Shown here: positions 19,062 to 28,619 of the stretch, one piece after another | How the letters are laid out: the number at the start of each line of letters is the position of its first letter | How positions within the stretch are numbered: the first letter of the stretch is position 1 | DNA from: Xenorhabdus ehlersii | Lineage (GTDB): Bacteria > Pseudomonadota > Gammaproteobacteria > Enterobacterales > Enterobacteriaceae | NCBI RefSeq assembly: GCF_003610465.1 | Contig: NZ_RAQI01000002.1 | Span: 558,001 to 622,000, forward strand | Direction: 5' to 3' | Length of the DNA stretch: 64,000 bases | The notes under the pieces: model-generated | What the model saw: the letters and a program-made list of their open reading frames with translations, nothing else | The model's database searches: none | What the model was told of the DNA's origin: nothing | Position numbers and translations under genes: made by a program

Positions 19062-21149
19062 CTACCTCGCACCACCAATCGTTGCCGTCATTCTGATTTG
19101 ACGATTGTCGGTGATTTCAAGGTTGGACAGTACAACCAACCGAGGCAGTACACGACGCAAGAAACGAGACAACAGTGGACGAAGTGCATGGTTGACCAAT
19201 AATACCGGTGGCGCTCCCAGCATTTCCTGACGCTCCAATGCCTCTGCCGCCTGACGTTCCAAACTTTCTGCCAGGCCTGGCTCCAATCCCCCACCATTTT
19301 GCAGTGCTTGCAGCAGCAATCTTTCCAAACCCGCATCCAAACCAATGACTTTGATTTCATCCGCACCTGGGAACCATTGCTGGGCAATCGCCCTGCCAAG
19401 CGCGATTCGAATCATGGCAGTCAATTCATAAGGATCTTTCTGTACCGGAGCATGTTCTGCCAGTGTTTCAACAATAGTACGCATATCGCGGATCGGCACT
19501 TGTTCCGCCAGCAAGTTTTGCAAAACTTTATGCAAAGTTGTCAGGCTCACGACATCAGGAATGAAATCTTCTGTCAATTTCGGCATTTCCTGACTGACAC
19601 GCTCAAACAATTGCTGCGCTTCCTGTCTTCCAAATAGCTCACTGGAATGCTGGGTGAGCAAATGGTTTAGGTGAGTTGCAACAACCGTGCTGGCCGCCAC
19701 GACAGTATAGCCTTGCACTTGCGCCTGTTCCCTCAGACTGTCATCAATCCAGACAGCAGCCAGGCCAAAGGCTGGATCTGTCGTCAAGTCACCTTGTAAT
19801 TCGCCCACAGCACCGCCCGGATTAATCGCCAACCATCGTCCCGGATGGGCTTCACCACGTCCAATTTCTACACCTTTCATCATGATACGGTAGCTGGCTG
19901 GCGCCAATCCAAGGTTGTCACGAATATGTACGACGGGTGGCAAATATCCCACTTCTTGCGCGAATTTTTTGCGAATACCACTAATACGACCAAGCAATTC
20001 ACCGTTCTGACGAAAGTCCACCATTGGGATCAAACGATAACCTACTTCCATTCCCAGTGGATCTTCCAGTTGCACATCAGACCATGAGGCTTCTGCGGTT
20101 TGTTGCTGCTCTTCCACCGCTTTCATCTCTTCATGTTGTGTCACAAGCGGATTTTTGTCCTTACGCAATAGGAAATAGCCTACACCCGCCAAAGCCACCG
20201 TAAATAACAAAAAGACGAAATTAGGCATTCCCGGCACCAACCCAAGCAGGCCGAGTACACCTGCACTCAACATCATGACTTTAGGGTTGTTGAAAAGTTG
20301 GGTCACCATTTGCTGACCAACATCTTCATCTGTCGCTACACGCGTTACAATAACACCTGCCGCTGTGGAAATAATTAATGCAGGTAACTGGGCAACCAAT
20401 CCATCACCGATGGTCAGCAAAGTATAGGCTTCCGCGGCATCCCCCAAAGACAAACTGTGTTGGGCAACACCAACGATCAAGCCACCAACGATGTTAATCA
20501 CCAATATCATCAATCCGGCAATCGCATCGCCACGTACGAATTTGCTCGCACCGTCCATTGAACCGTAGAAATCTGCTTCCTGTGTCACCTCGGCACGACG
20601 CTTTTTAGCTTCATCTTCGCCGATCAATCCAGCGTTCAAATCAGCATCAATCGCCATCTGTTTACCAGGCATTCCATCCAACACAAAGCGCGCACCGACT
20701 TCTGCAATACGCCCTGCACCTTTGGTAATGACCATAAAGTTAATCAGGATCAAGATAACGAAGACCACGATACCAATGGCAAAATTACCGCCAACGAGGA
20801 AATGACCAAAAGCTTCCACGACTTGCCCTGCTGCGGCAGATCCCGTGTGTCCTTCCATCAGGATAATTCGCGTGGAAGCGACGTTAAGTGATAAGCGCAG
20901 TAAGGTTGAAAACAGCAAAATGGTCGGGAATGCGGCAAAATCCAGCGTCCGGCGGGTAAACATTGCCACCAGCAGGACCATGATGGAAAGCGCAATGTTG
21001 AAAGTGAATAGTAGATCAAGCAGGAATGGTGGCAACGGCAGTACCATCATCGACAAGATCATGAGGATCAGAACAGGCCCTGCAAGCATTTGCCACTGGG
21101 AGCCTTTTATATTCCCCGATAAACGTAATAATGAGGCCAGATTAGCCAT
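19062..21149 (-). CDS. flhA: flagellar type III export gate protein FlhA
   Basis: FlhA is the nonameric membrane component of the flagellar export gate. The 695-residue product starts MANLASLLRLSGNIKGSQWQMLAGPVL and has several N-terminal transmembrane helices, the FHIPEP-region loop (GAGRIAEVGARFVLDGMPGKQMAIDADLNAGLIGEDEAKKRR in pieces) and the cytoplasmic C-terminal domain binding substrate-chaperone complexes. The ATG at 21149 overlaps the end of flhB by 8 bases (ATGGCTAA), so translation is coupled. In E. coli flhE follows; here the gene is followed directly by a terminator and a foreign fimbrial operon. Confidence 0.96.
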   Translation of the reverse strand: MANLASLLRLSGNIKGSQWQMLAGPVLILMILSMMVLPLPPFLLDLLFTFNIALSIMVLLVAMFTRRTLDFAAFPTILLFSTLLRLSLNVASTRIILMEGHTGSAAAGQVVEAFGHFLVGGNFAIGIVVFVILILINFMVITKGAGRIAEVGARFVLDGMPGKQMAIDADLNAGLIGEDEAKKRRAEVTQEADFYGSMDGASKFVRGDAIAGLMILVINIVGGLIVGVAQHSLSLGDAAEAYTLLTIGDGLVAQLPALIISTAAGVIVTRVATDEDVGQQMVTQLFNNPKVMMLSAGVLGLLGLVPGMPNFVFLLFTVALAGVGYFLLRKDKNPLVTQHEEMKAVEEQQQTAEASWSDVQLEDPLGMEVGYRLIPMVDFRQNGELLGRISGIRKKFAQEVGYLPPVVHIRDNLGLAPASYRIMMKGVEIGRGEAHPGRWLAINPGGAVGELQGDLTTDPAFGLAAVWIDDSLREQAQVQGYTVVAASTVVATHLNHLLTQHSSELFGRQEAQQLFERVSQEMPKLTEDFIPDVVSLTTLHKVLQNLLAEQVPIRDMRTIVETLAEHAPVQKDPYELTAMIRIALGRAIAQQWFPGADEIKVIGLDAGLERLLLQALQNGGGLEPGLAESLERQAAEALERQEMLGAPPVLLVNHALRPLLSRFLRRVLPRLVVLSNLEITDNRQIRMTATIGGAR

Positions 21150-22293
21150 GACGATTATTTTCTCCAGCAAAATCCAGTGCTGGCGGCACTGGCAGATTTT
21201 CAGGTTTTTTCGGTTTCAGGCCACCTTCCTGTTTCCAACGTTTCAATTGGTAAACCCAGGCAAGCACTTCTGCGACAGCAGCATATAACGCCGCAGGAAT
21301 AAAGCCTCCAACCTCAGCATGGCGAAACAACGCTCGAGCCAAGGGGGGAGCTTCCAGTAATGGGATGCGATTTTCCGCACCAATTTCTTTAATGCGCAAG
21401 GCAATGAGTCCTGTCCCTTTTGCCAATACTTTGGGGGCGCTCATTTTTTTGCTGTCATACTGCAAGGCAACGGCGTAATGAGTCGGGTTGGTGACAATGA
21501 CATCCGCCTTCGGCACATCCGTCATCATGCGCTTACGCGCAGCCGATCTCTGTTGTTGACGAATTCTTGCCTTTACATGCGGGTCCCCTTCTTGCTCCTT
21601 AAATTCATCCTTGATCTCCTGACGGGTCATTCTCAATTTTTTCAAGTAACTACGGATCTGATAAAGCACATCAAACGCCACCATGGGTATCAACATAAAT
21701 AAGACAATATAACTGGCAAAAATCAGCATCATCATAGCATCACTCAAGGCTATCAACGGATGCTGAGCAGCCAGATTGAGCATAGTAGGCCAATTAAGCC
21801 AGATAAACAGGGCTGTGCCACCTCCCACCAGTGATGCCTTCAAGATGGCTTTGAATAATTCCGCCAGTGCATTCATGGAAAAGATTTTTTTCAAACCCGA
21901 AATGGGATTCAGCTTAGCCAAGTCAAATTTGATCGATTTTGAACTGAATAACAACCCGCCCATCAACGCTGGCGCACTGAGGGCAATCAATACCAATCCG
22001 ACAAAAACCGGCAGCAATGCCCAAACCGCCTGTTTCAGTAACCGACCGACTTGTTGCACCATCTGTTTGTCATTACTGACCATGTTATGGTCAAAATTGA
22101 ATCCTTCAAACACCATCAGGGAAAGTTCATGGGTAATCGATTGTCCGCTCATCCACAACAAACTTACCCCTCCCGCTAACATCAGGATTGAGGTAAGTTC
22201 CTTAGAACGCGCAATTTGCCCCTCTTTGCGAGCTTTTTCCCGTTTATGGGGCGTGGGTTCTTCGGTTTTTTCGAGATCGCTATCTTCAGCCAC
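21142..22293 (-). CDS. flhB: flagellar export switch protein FlhB
   Basis: FlhB is the export-gate protein whose self-cleavage switches export from rod/hook to filament substrates. Four transmembrane helices are followed by a cytoplasmic domain containing the cleavage motif NPTH (about residue 269, in VIVTNPTHYAVALQYD). A GTG at 22293 is chosen as start: it gives AEDSDLEKTEEPTPHKREKARKEGQ at the N-terminus, as in other FlhB proteins, and AAGGAAA lies 3-9 bases upstream. The longer frame to 22377 adds unrelated residues. Total 383 residues. Confidence 0.94.
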   Translation of the reverse strand: MAEDSDLEKTEEPTPHKREKARKEGQIARSKELTSILMLAGGVSLLWMSGQSITHELSLMVFEGFNFDHNMVSNDKQMVQQVGRLLKQAVWALLPVFVGLVLIALSAPALMGGLLFSSKSIKFDLAKLNPISGLKKIFSMNALAELFKAILKASLVGGGTALFIWLNWPTMLNLAAQHPLIALSDAMMMLIFASYIVLFMLIPMVAFDVLYQIRSYLKKLRMTRQEIKDEFKEQEGDPHVKARIRQQQRSAARKRMMTDVPKADVIVTNPTHYAVALQYDSKKMSAPKVLAKGTGLIALRIKEIGAENRIPLLEAPPLARALFRHAEVGGFIPAALYAAVAEVLAWVYQLKRWKQEGGLKPKKPENLPVPPALDFAGENNRHG

Positions 22294-22452
22294 AGCTTTC
22301 CTTGGTGAGCGTTCGTGATTACATGCAGAATATTTGCCTTTAGGAGAAGGCAAATAAAATTGTGTTAAGCATGACAAAAGCCCAGAAATTCAATGGCGGG
22401 AACACTGCAAAATTTGCGGGGGTATTTGGAGCATTATGACAACGGTCTTGAA

Positions 22453-22480
22453 TTGAGATGGCTGTTACCAGCCATCTCAA
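22453..22480. terminator. strong hairpin between agcS and flhB
   Basis: TTGAGATGGCTG and CAGCCATCTCAA form a perfect 12-bp stem with a 4-base loop, just past the stop codon of the symporter gene. It probably ends that leftward transcript and insulates flhB; the T-run lies on the plus-strand side, so it may work better in the other direction. Confidence 0.6.
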
Positions 22481-22488
22481 ATCGTTTT

Positions 22489-23865
22489 TCAATCCGTTTT
22501 AACTGATGCCTTAATATCAATACTATCGGCATTAACATCACGAATATGATCTTTCGTCAGGCGATAGACAACCGGACTAAGAAAGGCAATTGCTATCAGG
22601 TTGGGGATCGCCATCATGGCATTAAGGGTATCTGCCAACAACCAGACAAATGTTAATGACTGAGTAGCTCCAATCGGCAACGCGATAATCCAGGCGATAC
22701 GAAAAGGCACTATAGCTTTTGGACCCAATAAATATTGGATACATTTCTCACCGTAAAAACTCCACCCCAAGATGGTTGTAAAGGCGAAAATAGCCAAAGC
22801 AACAGCAACGATATAGTTGCCTCCTGGGATCACGACTGAGAAGGAAGCTGCGGTCAGTGTTGCACCTGTTTGACCTGTCAGCCAGCCACCGGTAATAACA
22901 ATGGTCAAGCCCGTCACGGAACAGACGATGATCGTATCAATAAAGGTTCCCAGCATGGCAATCAAACCCTGACGAATGGGGTTTTGGGTCTTTGCCGCTG
23001 CATGGGCAATAGGTGCACTTCCCATGCCCGCTTCGTTAGAGAATACACCACGGGCAATACCAAAACGGATCGCCGCCCAAACGGCTGCACCAACAAATCC
23101 ACCCTGCGCCGCAACGGGAGTGAAAGCTGATTTGATGATTAAAGCAAATGCATCGGGAATAGCTGTAAAATTGAGTGCCAAAACAATAACCCCTGCCCCA
23201 AAATAACCAACAGTCATAATAGGCACTAATTTACCTGCAACATCAGAAATGCGTTTGATACCGCCAATTAACACGGCACCAACCAAAACGACCAAGATGC
23301 CGGCGGTAATGGTTTTTTCAATACCAAAGTTACTTTGCAATACGTCAGCGACAGAGTTGGCTTGTACTGTATTGCCGATACCAAAACCCGCAATACTGCC
23401 AAAGAAAGCAAAGAGTGTTCCCAGCCAAACCCATTTTTTACCCAAGCCGTTTTTGATGTAATACATCGGACCGCCAACGTAATTACCGCTTTTATCGGTT
23501 TCCCGGAAGCGTACTGCCAATACCGCTTCTGAATATTTCGTCGCCATGCCCACCAATGCGGTCATCCACATCCAGAACATAGCTCCCGGTCCGCCCATCA
23601 CAATGGCTGTCGCCACTCCCGCGATATTTCCAGTCCCGATTGTTGCTGACAATGCTGTCATTAGTGCGTTAAAAGGTGAAATCTGACCTTCACCTCGTTG
23701 TTCATTTTTTTGAAAGAGTAATTTGAACCCCGTGCCTAATTTACGGATCGGTAAGAAGGACAAGCGGATTTGCATGAAGATACCAATCCCCAAAAGCCCA
23801 ATTAGCATAGGAACGCCCCATACTACCCCGTTTAGTGCAGCTAACCATTGTGTAATTAATTCCAT
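22489..23865 (-). CDS. sodium:alanine/glycine symporter family protein
   Basis: A 458-residue inner-membrane amino-acid carrier of the AgcS/DagA (alanine or glycine:cation symporter) family. Family stretches include ALMTALSATIGTGNIAGVATAI, GPGAMFWMWMTALVGMATKYSEAVLAVRFRE, GGPMYYIKNGLG and FSNEAGMGSAPIAHAAAKT. About ten hydrophobic helices are visible. The ATG at 23865 (MELITQWLAALNG) has GAGG upstream and is preferred over one 15 bases earlier. It lies between flhB and a serine recombinase gene and has no evident functional link to motility. Confidence 0.92.
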   Translation of the reverse strand: MELITQWLAALNGVVWGVPMLIGLLGIGIFMQIRLSFLPIRKLGTGFKLLFQKNEQRGEGQISPFNALMTALSATIGTGNIAGVATAIVMGGPGAMFWMWMTALVGMATKYSEAVLAVRFRETDKSGNYVGGPMYYIKNGLGKKWVWLGTLFAFFGSIAGFGIGNTVQANSVADVLQSNFGIEKTITAGILVVLVGAVLIGGIKRISDVAGKLVPIMTVGYFGAGVIVLALNFTAIPDAFALIIKSAFTPVAAQGGFVGAAVWAAIRFGIARGVFSNEAGMGSAPIAHAAAKTQNPIRQGLIAMLGTFIDTIIVCSVTGLTIVITGGWLTGQTGATLTAASFSVVIPGGNYIVAVALAIFAFTTILGWSFYGEKCIQYLLGPKAIVPFRIAWIIALPIGATQSLTFVWLLADTLNAMMAIPNLIAIAFLSPVVYRLTKDHIRDVNADSIDIKASVKTD

Positions 23866-24182
23866 ATACACCCTCGGCATTCAATATAACAAGTTGGTAA
23901 CAAAATTATTTCAATTAAATAAAGAGCATTTTAGGAAAATAAGCGAGGGTTAATTGAGTATCTTTGGCAAGAAAAAATTGATACTGTGAGTTAAGTCACT
24001 CGTTATGGTTACTCTTTATCAATCTTATTGATAATAATTCTTCTTACATCACTGATTCTGATATCTCCCTCTCCATCTCTAAATTTTTATCTCGCCATTA
24101 AATAAATTAAAGGTTTTTTATAGCGAATAAATGGGTATTATTTGCTTTTCACATAGTTTCTAGAATGACTCAAGGATTATCA
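23866..24182. other. intergenic region between symporter and recombinase genes
   Basis: This AT-rich divergent gap should contain promoters for both genes. The only structure seen is a 19-base dyad at 24016-24034 (TTATCAATCTTATTGATAA, 7-bp arms, 5-bp spacer), which could be an operator or a recombination half-site pair. Confidence 0.4.
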
Positions 24183-24746
24183 GTGGCAAGAGTTGGTTAC
24201 ATCAGAGTGTCAACAAATGACCAAAATAGTGATTTACAAAGAAATGCGTTAATCAGTATTCACTGTGAGCTGATTTTTGAAGACAAGATCAGCGGGAAAA
24301 CGGCTAATCGTCCAGGGTTAAAACGTGCCTTAAAGCATCTTAAATCTGGCGATACACTAGTGGTTTGGAAATTGGATCGGCTGGGGCGCAGTGTGAAGAA
24401 TCTGGTCACACTGATTTCAGAACTACATGAACGCGGAGTTCATTTTCAAAGTTTGACTGACAGTATTGATACCAGCACGGCAATGGGAAGGTTTTTCTTC
24501 CATGTAATGAGTGCACTGGCAGAAATGGAACGTGAACTAATTGTAGAAAGAACCAATGCCGGTTTAGCCGCAGCACGGGAACAGGGGCGCATTGGTGGAC
24601 GGCCAGTAGTGTTTACCGAGGAAAATCGACAACAGGCCGCCAGATTACTGAATAAAGGGCATAGCCGGAAGCAGTTATCGATTATTTATAATGTATCGTT
24701 GTCAACAATTTATAAGTATTTACCCGTGGGGAAAGTGGTTAATTAG
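24183..24746 (+). CDS. serine recombinase (Hin/Pin-type resolvase/invertase)
   Basis: A 187-residue small serine recombinase. The catalytic Ser10 is in GYIRVSTNDQNSDLQ; other family marks are KISGKTANRPGLKRAL, VVWKLDRLGRSVKNL and GRFFFHVMSALAEMERELIVERTNAGLAAAR, followed by a C-terminal helix-turn-helix (LLNKGHSRKQLSIIYNVSLSTIYKYL). A GTG at 24183 is favoured as start because AAGGA lies 6 bases before it; an ATG at 24165 is in frame but has no such site. No phage tail or transposase gene is adjacent. The target segment is unknown. Confidence 0.9.
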   Translation: MARVGYIRVSTNDQNSDLQRNALISIHCELIFEDKISGKTANRPGLKRALKHLKSGDTLVVWKLDRLGRSVKNLVTLISELHERGVHFQSLTDSIDTSTAMGRFFFHVMSALAEMERELIVERTNAGLAAAREQGRIGGRPVVFTEENRQQAARLLNKGHSRKQLSIIYNVSLSTIYKYLPVGKVVN

Positions 24747-25490
24747 TTTATAAAATCTTTTATCAGACTAATCCACTCTGCTGGTTTCTCAATCTGTACC
24801 GCGTGACCACTATTAATCTCTTTATATGTACTGTTGTTAATATTTTTATAAACTTCACGCACCAAATAAGGCGGGATTAACGTATCACTGTTTAATCCAA
24901 TAACCAGTGTGTTTTTATCTATTTGAGTAAGATACTCTTTTATATCTATGGATAATCCCAAAGCAATACGTTTTTCTATCTCTTTTTCTGCCGGTTGAGA
25001 GCAGATCCGCTGTATGGTTTCATGTCCCAACGATGAGATAAATTCAGGACTTAGGGCATGTGATAAAGCGAAAGCCATTGCTGATGATTTATCATTCAAT
25101 TCCAAATGTAACCAAGTATTGAATATCAATAGAAATATTACTGCTATCTTCTATTACAACAGCAACCTGTTCCGCCAAATGCTCAATGGTCAATGTTTCT
25201 AACGGTAGTTCAGAATTTCCACATCCTGCATAATCAGGGATTATAACGGCTCGCTCACTGCTAAATGCCTTTTTTATCTCTCCAAAGCTACTGTTACCGC
25301 TGCTATTTGTGCCATGCAGGAAGACTATTGGTTTTTTGTTACTTCGCTTATTTTCTGGAAATACCTTGTGGTAAGACACCAATGAATCTTTTAACTTAAT
25401 CACTTTATCAATTGACTCCACAATATTTTCCTCTGCATAGCCTGGATTAATGCCATCGAAGCAGGCGCTTGGGCCAGCTATCCTGCTCAC
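24743..25490 (-). pseudogene. alpha/beta hydrolase with central deletion and frameshift
   Basis: Two leftward frames together read as one alpha/beta hydrolase. The 5' part (about 25092-25490) has the oxyanion region PIVFLHGTNSSG and the second strand AVIIPDYAGCGNSELP. The 3' part (24743-about 25120) has the cap and end: DKNTLVIGLNSDTLIPPYLVREVY and a terminal SGHAVQIEKPAEWISLIKDFI with the catalytic His. The nucleophile elbow (GxSxG), which should lie between, is absent, and the two parts are in different frames. It is therefore not a functional enzyme. It converges with the recombinase gene with a 4-base overlap. Confidence 0.75.
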
Positions 25491-25544
25491 CCAAGCGCAG
25501 CCAAAATATAAAAATTCTGTTCGTTAAAGTAATTACACTCGTTA

Positions 25545-26201
25545 TCAAAAACCCAAACTGTCCAATAAATCATCAACCTGTTCTTGGTTGGTAATAACCC
25601 CAGTACCATTCTGGTTAACTTGAGGGCCGTTGAGAAGACTGTCGTTCTCTTTTTTCGCTTTAGCCATCTGGTCAGAAGGCATATTTTCCATTAATACCAT
25701 GACCAATTGTTTTTCCAGCTCCTGAATGACTTCCATCATCCGTTTAATTACCTGCCCAGTAAGATCCTGAAAGTCTTGCGCCATCATAATCTCAAGCAAT
25801 TGGGTGTTGGTAAATGAAGTATGATCAGGTACGAGATTCAGATAGTTTCTCGTGTCCGTTACCAGTGAGCGAGCATCGGTCAGATCCAAGTTTTTCGGAT
25901 TTGCAAACCATTCATCCCAACGTTGGGTTAAAGCTTTTGCTGACACTTCCAATTCATTCTGACGGGGCTGCGCGACTTCAACACAGTTCAACACCCTTTC
26001 AGCCGCTTGTGCTGTCATTTGAACAACGTAATTCAATCGCTCTCTTGCATCCGGGATCGCTTCAGCCGCCTGAGCGATGGTTTGATCCAATCCCAGTTCA
26101 CGTAAACTATCGCGCAGCATTCTGGTTAGCTGCCCAATACGGCTGATTATCTCACTGGTTGAGATCGCCTCATTTCTCGGCATGACTGGATTTTCACTCA
26201 T
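25545..26201 (-). CDS. cheZ: chemotaxis phosphatase CheZ
   Basis: CheZ removes phosphate from CheY-P to end the tumble signal. The 218-residue protein is a long helical hairpin, with the catalytic region [27 protein letters not shown] (Asp/Gln of QDFQDLTGQ) and the C-terminal CheY-binding tail [10 protein letters not shown]. It is 9 bp after cheY and is the last chemotaxis gene; in E. coli flhB follows, but here non-flagellar genes intervene. Confidence 0.95.
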   Translation of the reverse strand: MSENPVMPRNEAISTSEIISRIGQLTRMLRDSLRELGLDQTIAQAAEAIPDARERLNYVVQMTAQAAERVLNCVEVAQPRQNELEVSAKALTQRWDEWFANPKNLDLTDARSLVTDTRNYLNLVPDHTSFTNTQLLEIMMAQDFQDLTGQVIKRMMEVIQELEKQLVMVLMENMPSDQMAKAKKENDSLLNGPQVNQNGTGVITNQEQVDDLLDSLGF

Positions 26202-26210
26202 TTTGTCTCC

Positions 26211-26600
26211 TTAGAGCCCCAATTTTTCAAATATTTTATTGAGTTTCTCTTCCAAAATAGCCGCAGTAAACGGTTTCACAACATAACCGCTGGCTCCGGC
26301 TTGTGCTGCTGCAATAATATTTTCTTTTTTTGCCTCTGCCGTTACCATCAGGACAGGTAAAGCTGCCAGTTTTTCTTCACTGCGAATCGTTTTCAACAAT
26401 TCAAGGCCATCAATATTTGGCATGTTCCAGTCAGAAATAACAAAATCAAATTCGGCAGTGCGGAGTTTAGTCAACGCTTCTGCCCCATCCTGTGCTTCAT
26501 CTACATTGTTAAACCCCAACTCTTTCAGTAGATTACGCACAATGCGACGCATAGTTGAAAAGTCATCGACGACCAAAAATCTCAGATCCTTACTTGCCAT
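26211..26600 (-). CDS. cheY: chemotaxis response regulator CheY
   Basis: CheY-P binds the switch protein FliM to trigger clockwise rotation. The 129-residue single receiver domain has the acidic pair Asp12-Asp13, phosphoacceptor Asp57 (VISDWNMPN), Thr87 and Lys109 (VVKPF), in the same positions as E. coli CheY. The ATG at 26600 ([13 protein letters not shown]) is preceded by CAAGGAG, which rules out the upstream ATG at 26621. It sits between cheB and cheZ. Confidence 0.97.
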   Translation of the reverse strand: MASKDLRFLVVDDFSTMRRIVRNLLKELGFNNVDEAQDGAEALTKLRTAEFDFVISDWNMPNIDGLELLKTIRSEEKLAALPVLMVTAEAKKENIIAAAQAGASGYVVKPFTAAILEEKLNKIFEKLGL

Positions 26601-26680
26601 AAAAACTCCTTGGAATTTCACTTATCCAGCAGCACAGCGCTGCAAAAATTAACATCAAATACAACTACCAAATACAACGA

Positions 26681-27733
26681 CTAAATACGAACCGATTGCC
26701 CCGCACTGATTTTGGTCAGCATAGTTTTACTGATTTTTTGAAGATCCATGACTTCATCCACCGCCCCTAACTGGATCGCGGCCCGTGGCATGCCAAATAC
26801 GACACAACTTTTTTCGCTTTGGGCCAATGTGTAAGCCCCTGCCTGTTTCATTTCCAGCATGCCCGCAGCACCATCATTACCCATACCGGTTAAAATAACG
26901 CCTACCGCATTACGCCCGGCATACTTGGCAACGGAACGAAAGAGAACATCAACAGAAGGACGATGGCGATTAACTGGCTGGGCATGAGTTATCATGATTT
27001 GATAATTAGCGCCGCTGCGGCAAAGTTCCATATGACGATCGCCAGGTGCAATGTAGGCATGTCCCGGCAGGACACGTTCCCCATCCTCAGCTTCTTTTAC
27101 CGTGATCTGACTCAGTTTATTAAGTCGTTGTGCAAAAGAACGGGTGAAACCCGCAGGCATATGTTGAGTAATTAATAAAGCCGGACTGGTGATCGGCAGG
27201 GGTTGCAGCAGGTTTTTGATTGCTTCTGTTCCTCCTGTCGATGCCCCTACTGCGATTAGTTTTTCACTGGATAATAGTGGCTTAAAATTCAATGGTGCTG
27301 TACTTACAGATATCGGTTCCACAGGACTGATTTTAGCCAGGGCTGCGGCACGGATTTTTTCGGCAATCAGTTCGCTATAAGCTAACATACCTTCACGGAT
27401 ACCCAATTGTGGCTTAGTCACAAAGTCCACCGCCCCCAGTTCCAATGCCTTCAATGTAATTTCCGAACCTTTTGCTGTCAGAGAAGAAACCATCACGACA
27501 GGCATAGGACGTAACCGCATCAATTTTTCCAGAAAATCAATGCCATCCATGCGCGGCATTTCAACATCCAATGTTAATACCTGCGGATTGTGTTTTTTGA
27601 TTAAATCGCGGGCAACAAATGGATCCGGCGCACAGTCCACGACTTCCATATCAGGGTGACTATTGATAATTTCCCGCATGATTTGACGCATTAACGCCGA
27701 ATCATCCACACAAAGAACAGTTATTTTATTCAT
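26681..27733 (-). CDS. cheB: chemoreceptor methylesterase/deamidase CheB
   Basis: CheB demethylates and deamidates chemoreceptors during adaptation. The N-terminal receiver domain has phosphoacceptor Asp56 ([12 protein letters not shown]). The C-terminal methylesterase domain has catalytic Ser165 ([12 protein letters not shown]), His191 (TQHMPAGFT) and Asp287 ([10 protein letters not shown]). The 350 residues match the family length. Its ATG overlaps the cheR end by 8 bases, so the two adaptation enzymes are translationally coupled. Confidence 0.96.
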   Translation of the reverse strand: MNKITVLCVDDSALMRQIMREIINSHPDMEVVDCAPDPFVARDLIKKHNPQVLTLDVEMPRMDGIDFLEKLMRLRPMPVVMVSSLTAKGSEITLKALELGAVDFVTKPQLGIREGMLAYSELIAEKIRAAALAKISPVEPISVSTAPLNFKPLLSSEKLIAVGASTGGTEAIKNLLQPLPITSPALLITQHMPAGFTRSFAQRLNKLSQITVKEAEDGERVLPGHAYIAPGDRHMELCRSGANYQIMITHAQPVNRHRPSVDVLFRSVAKYAGRNAVGVILTGMGNDGAAGMLEMKQAGAYTLAQSEKSCVVFGMPRAAIQLGAVDEVMDLQKISKTMLTKISAGQSVRI

Positions 27734-28613
27734 GACCCCTCCTTGCCCGACCTACACCGTAAACGGTCTGCCCTTGCAAGTAGAACTCTCGGCTGATTTG
27801 AGTGACGTTTTCGGAATGCCCTGCAAAGAGCAAACCATCCGGTTTTAAGAAATTGACAAAACGACGCAAGATCCTTTCCTGTGTCTTTTTATCAAAATAA
27901 ATCATGACATTACGGCAGAATATTGCATCAAATTTACCTTCGAGTGCCCAATCAGAATCGAGCAGGTTCAAATGCTGAAAACTCACCAATTCAGCAAGTA
28001 AAGGACGAACCCGTGCATATCCTGCAAAGCGACCAACCCCTTTGAAAAAATATTTTTTCTTTTGGCTTTCACTCAGATACTGTAATTCTTCCAGCCGATA
28101 AACACCCCGACTGGCTTTTTCCAGCACACTAGTATCAATATCACTGCCAATGATTTTTATCCGATTTGACCGATGCCCCAGTGCATCACACAAGGTCATT
28201 GCAATAGAATATGGCTCCTCTCCCGTTGAAGCGGCAGCGCTCCAAACGCGGTATGTCCCGCCATTTTTCCTGCTGGCATGTGCCGCCAAAATAGGAAAAT
28301 GATGGGATTCCCTGAAAAATGCGGTGAGATTAGTGGTCAATGCATTAATGAAAGATTCCCATTCTTTACTGTGACTGTCTTGTTCCAAAATCGACAGATA
28401 TTGACCGAAATCATTAAGTCCCAATAGACGAAGCCGCCTGACTAAACGGTTGTATACCATCTCACGCTTATTTTTTGCCAGTACTATGCCAGCCCGTTGA
28501 TAGATAAACTGGCAGATGCGCTCAAATTGCGCATCCGATAAAGCATGTCGTTGAAGCATAAAGTTCAGCGACACAGTAGCATCAGTATCTGAAGCTATTG
28601 AATTGGCTTTCAT
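27726..28613 (-). CDS. cheR: chemoreceptor glutamate methyltransferase CheR
   Basis: CheR methylates receptor glutamates with S-adenosylmethionine. The 295 residues comprise the N-terminal helical domain ([28 protein letters not shown]) and the methyltransferase core: [22 protein letters not shown] for cofactor binding and [25 protein letters not shown]. It lies 6 bp after a chemoreceptor gene. The beta-subdomain region binds the NWETF tail, which is present on the more upstream receptor only. Confidence 0.95.
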   Translation of the reverse strand: MKANSIASDTDATVSLNFMLQRHALSDAQFERICQFIYQRAGIVLAKNKREMVYNRLVRRLRLLGLNDFGQYLSILEQDSHSKEWESFINALTTNLTAFFRESHHFPILAAHASRKNGGTYRVWSAAASTGEEPYSIAMTLCDALGHRSNRIKIIGSDIDTSVLEKASRGVYRLEELQYLSESQKKKYFFKGVGRFAGYARVRPLLAELVSFQHLNLLDSDWALEGKFDAIFCRNVMIYFDKKTQERILRRFVNFLKPDGLLFAGHSENVTQISREFYLQGQTVYGVGRARRGHE

Positions 28614-28619
28614 CTGACC

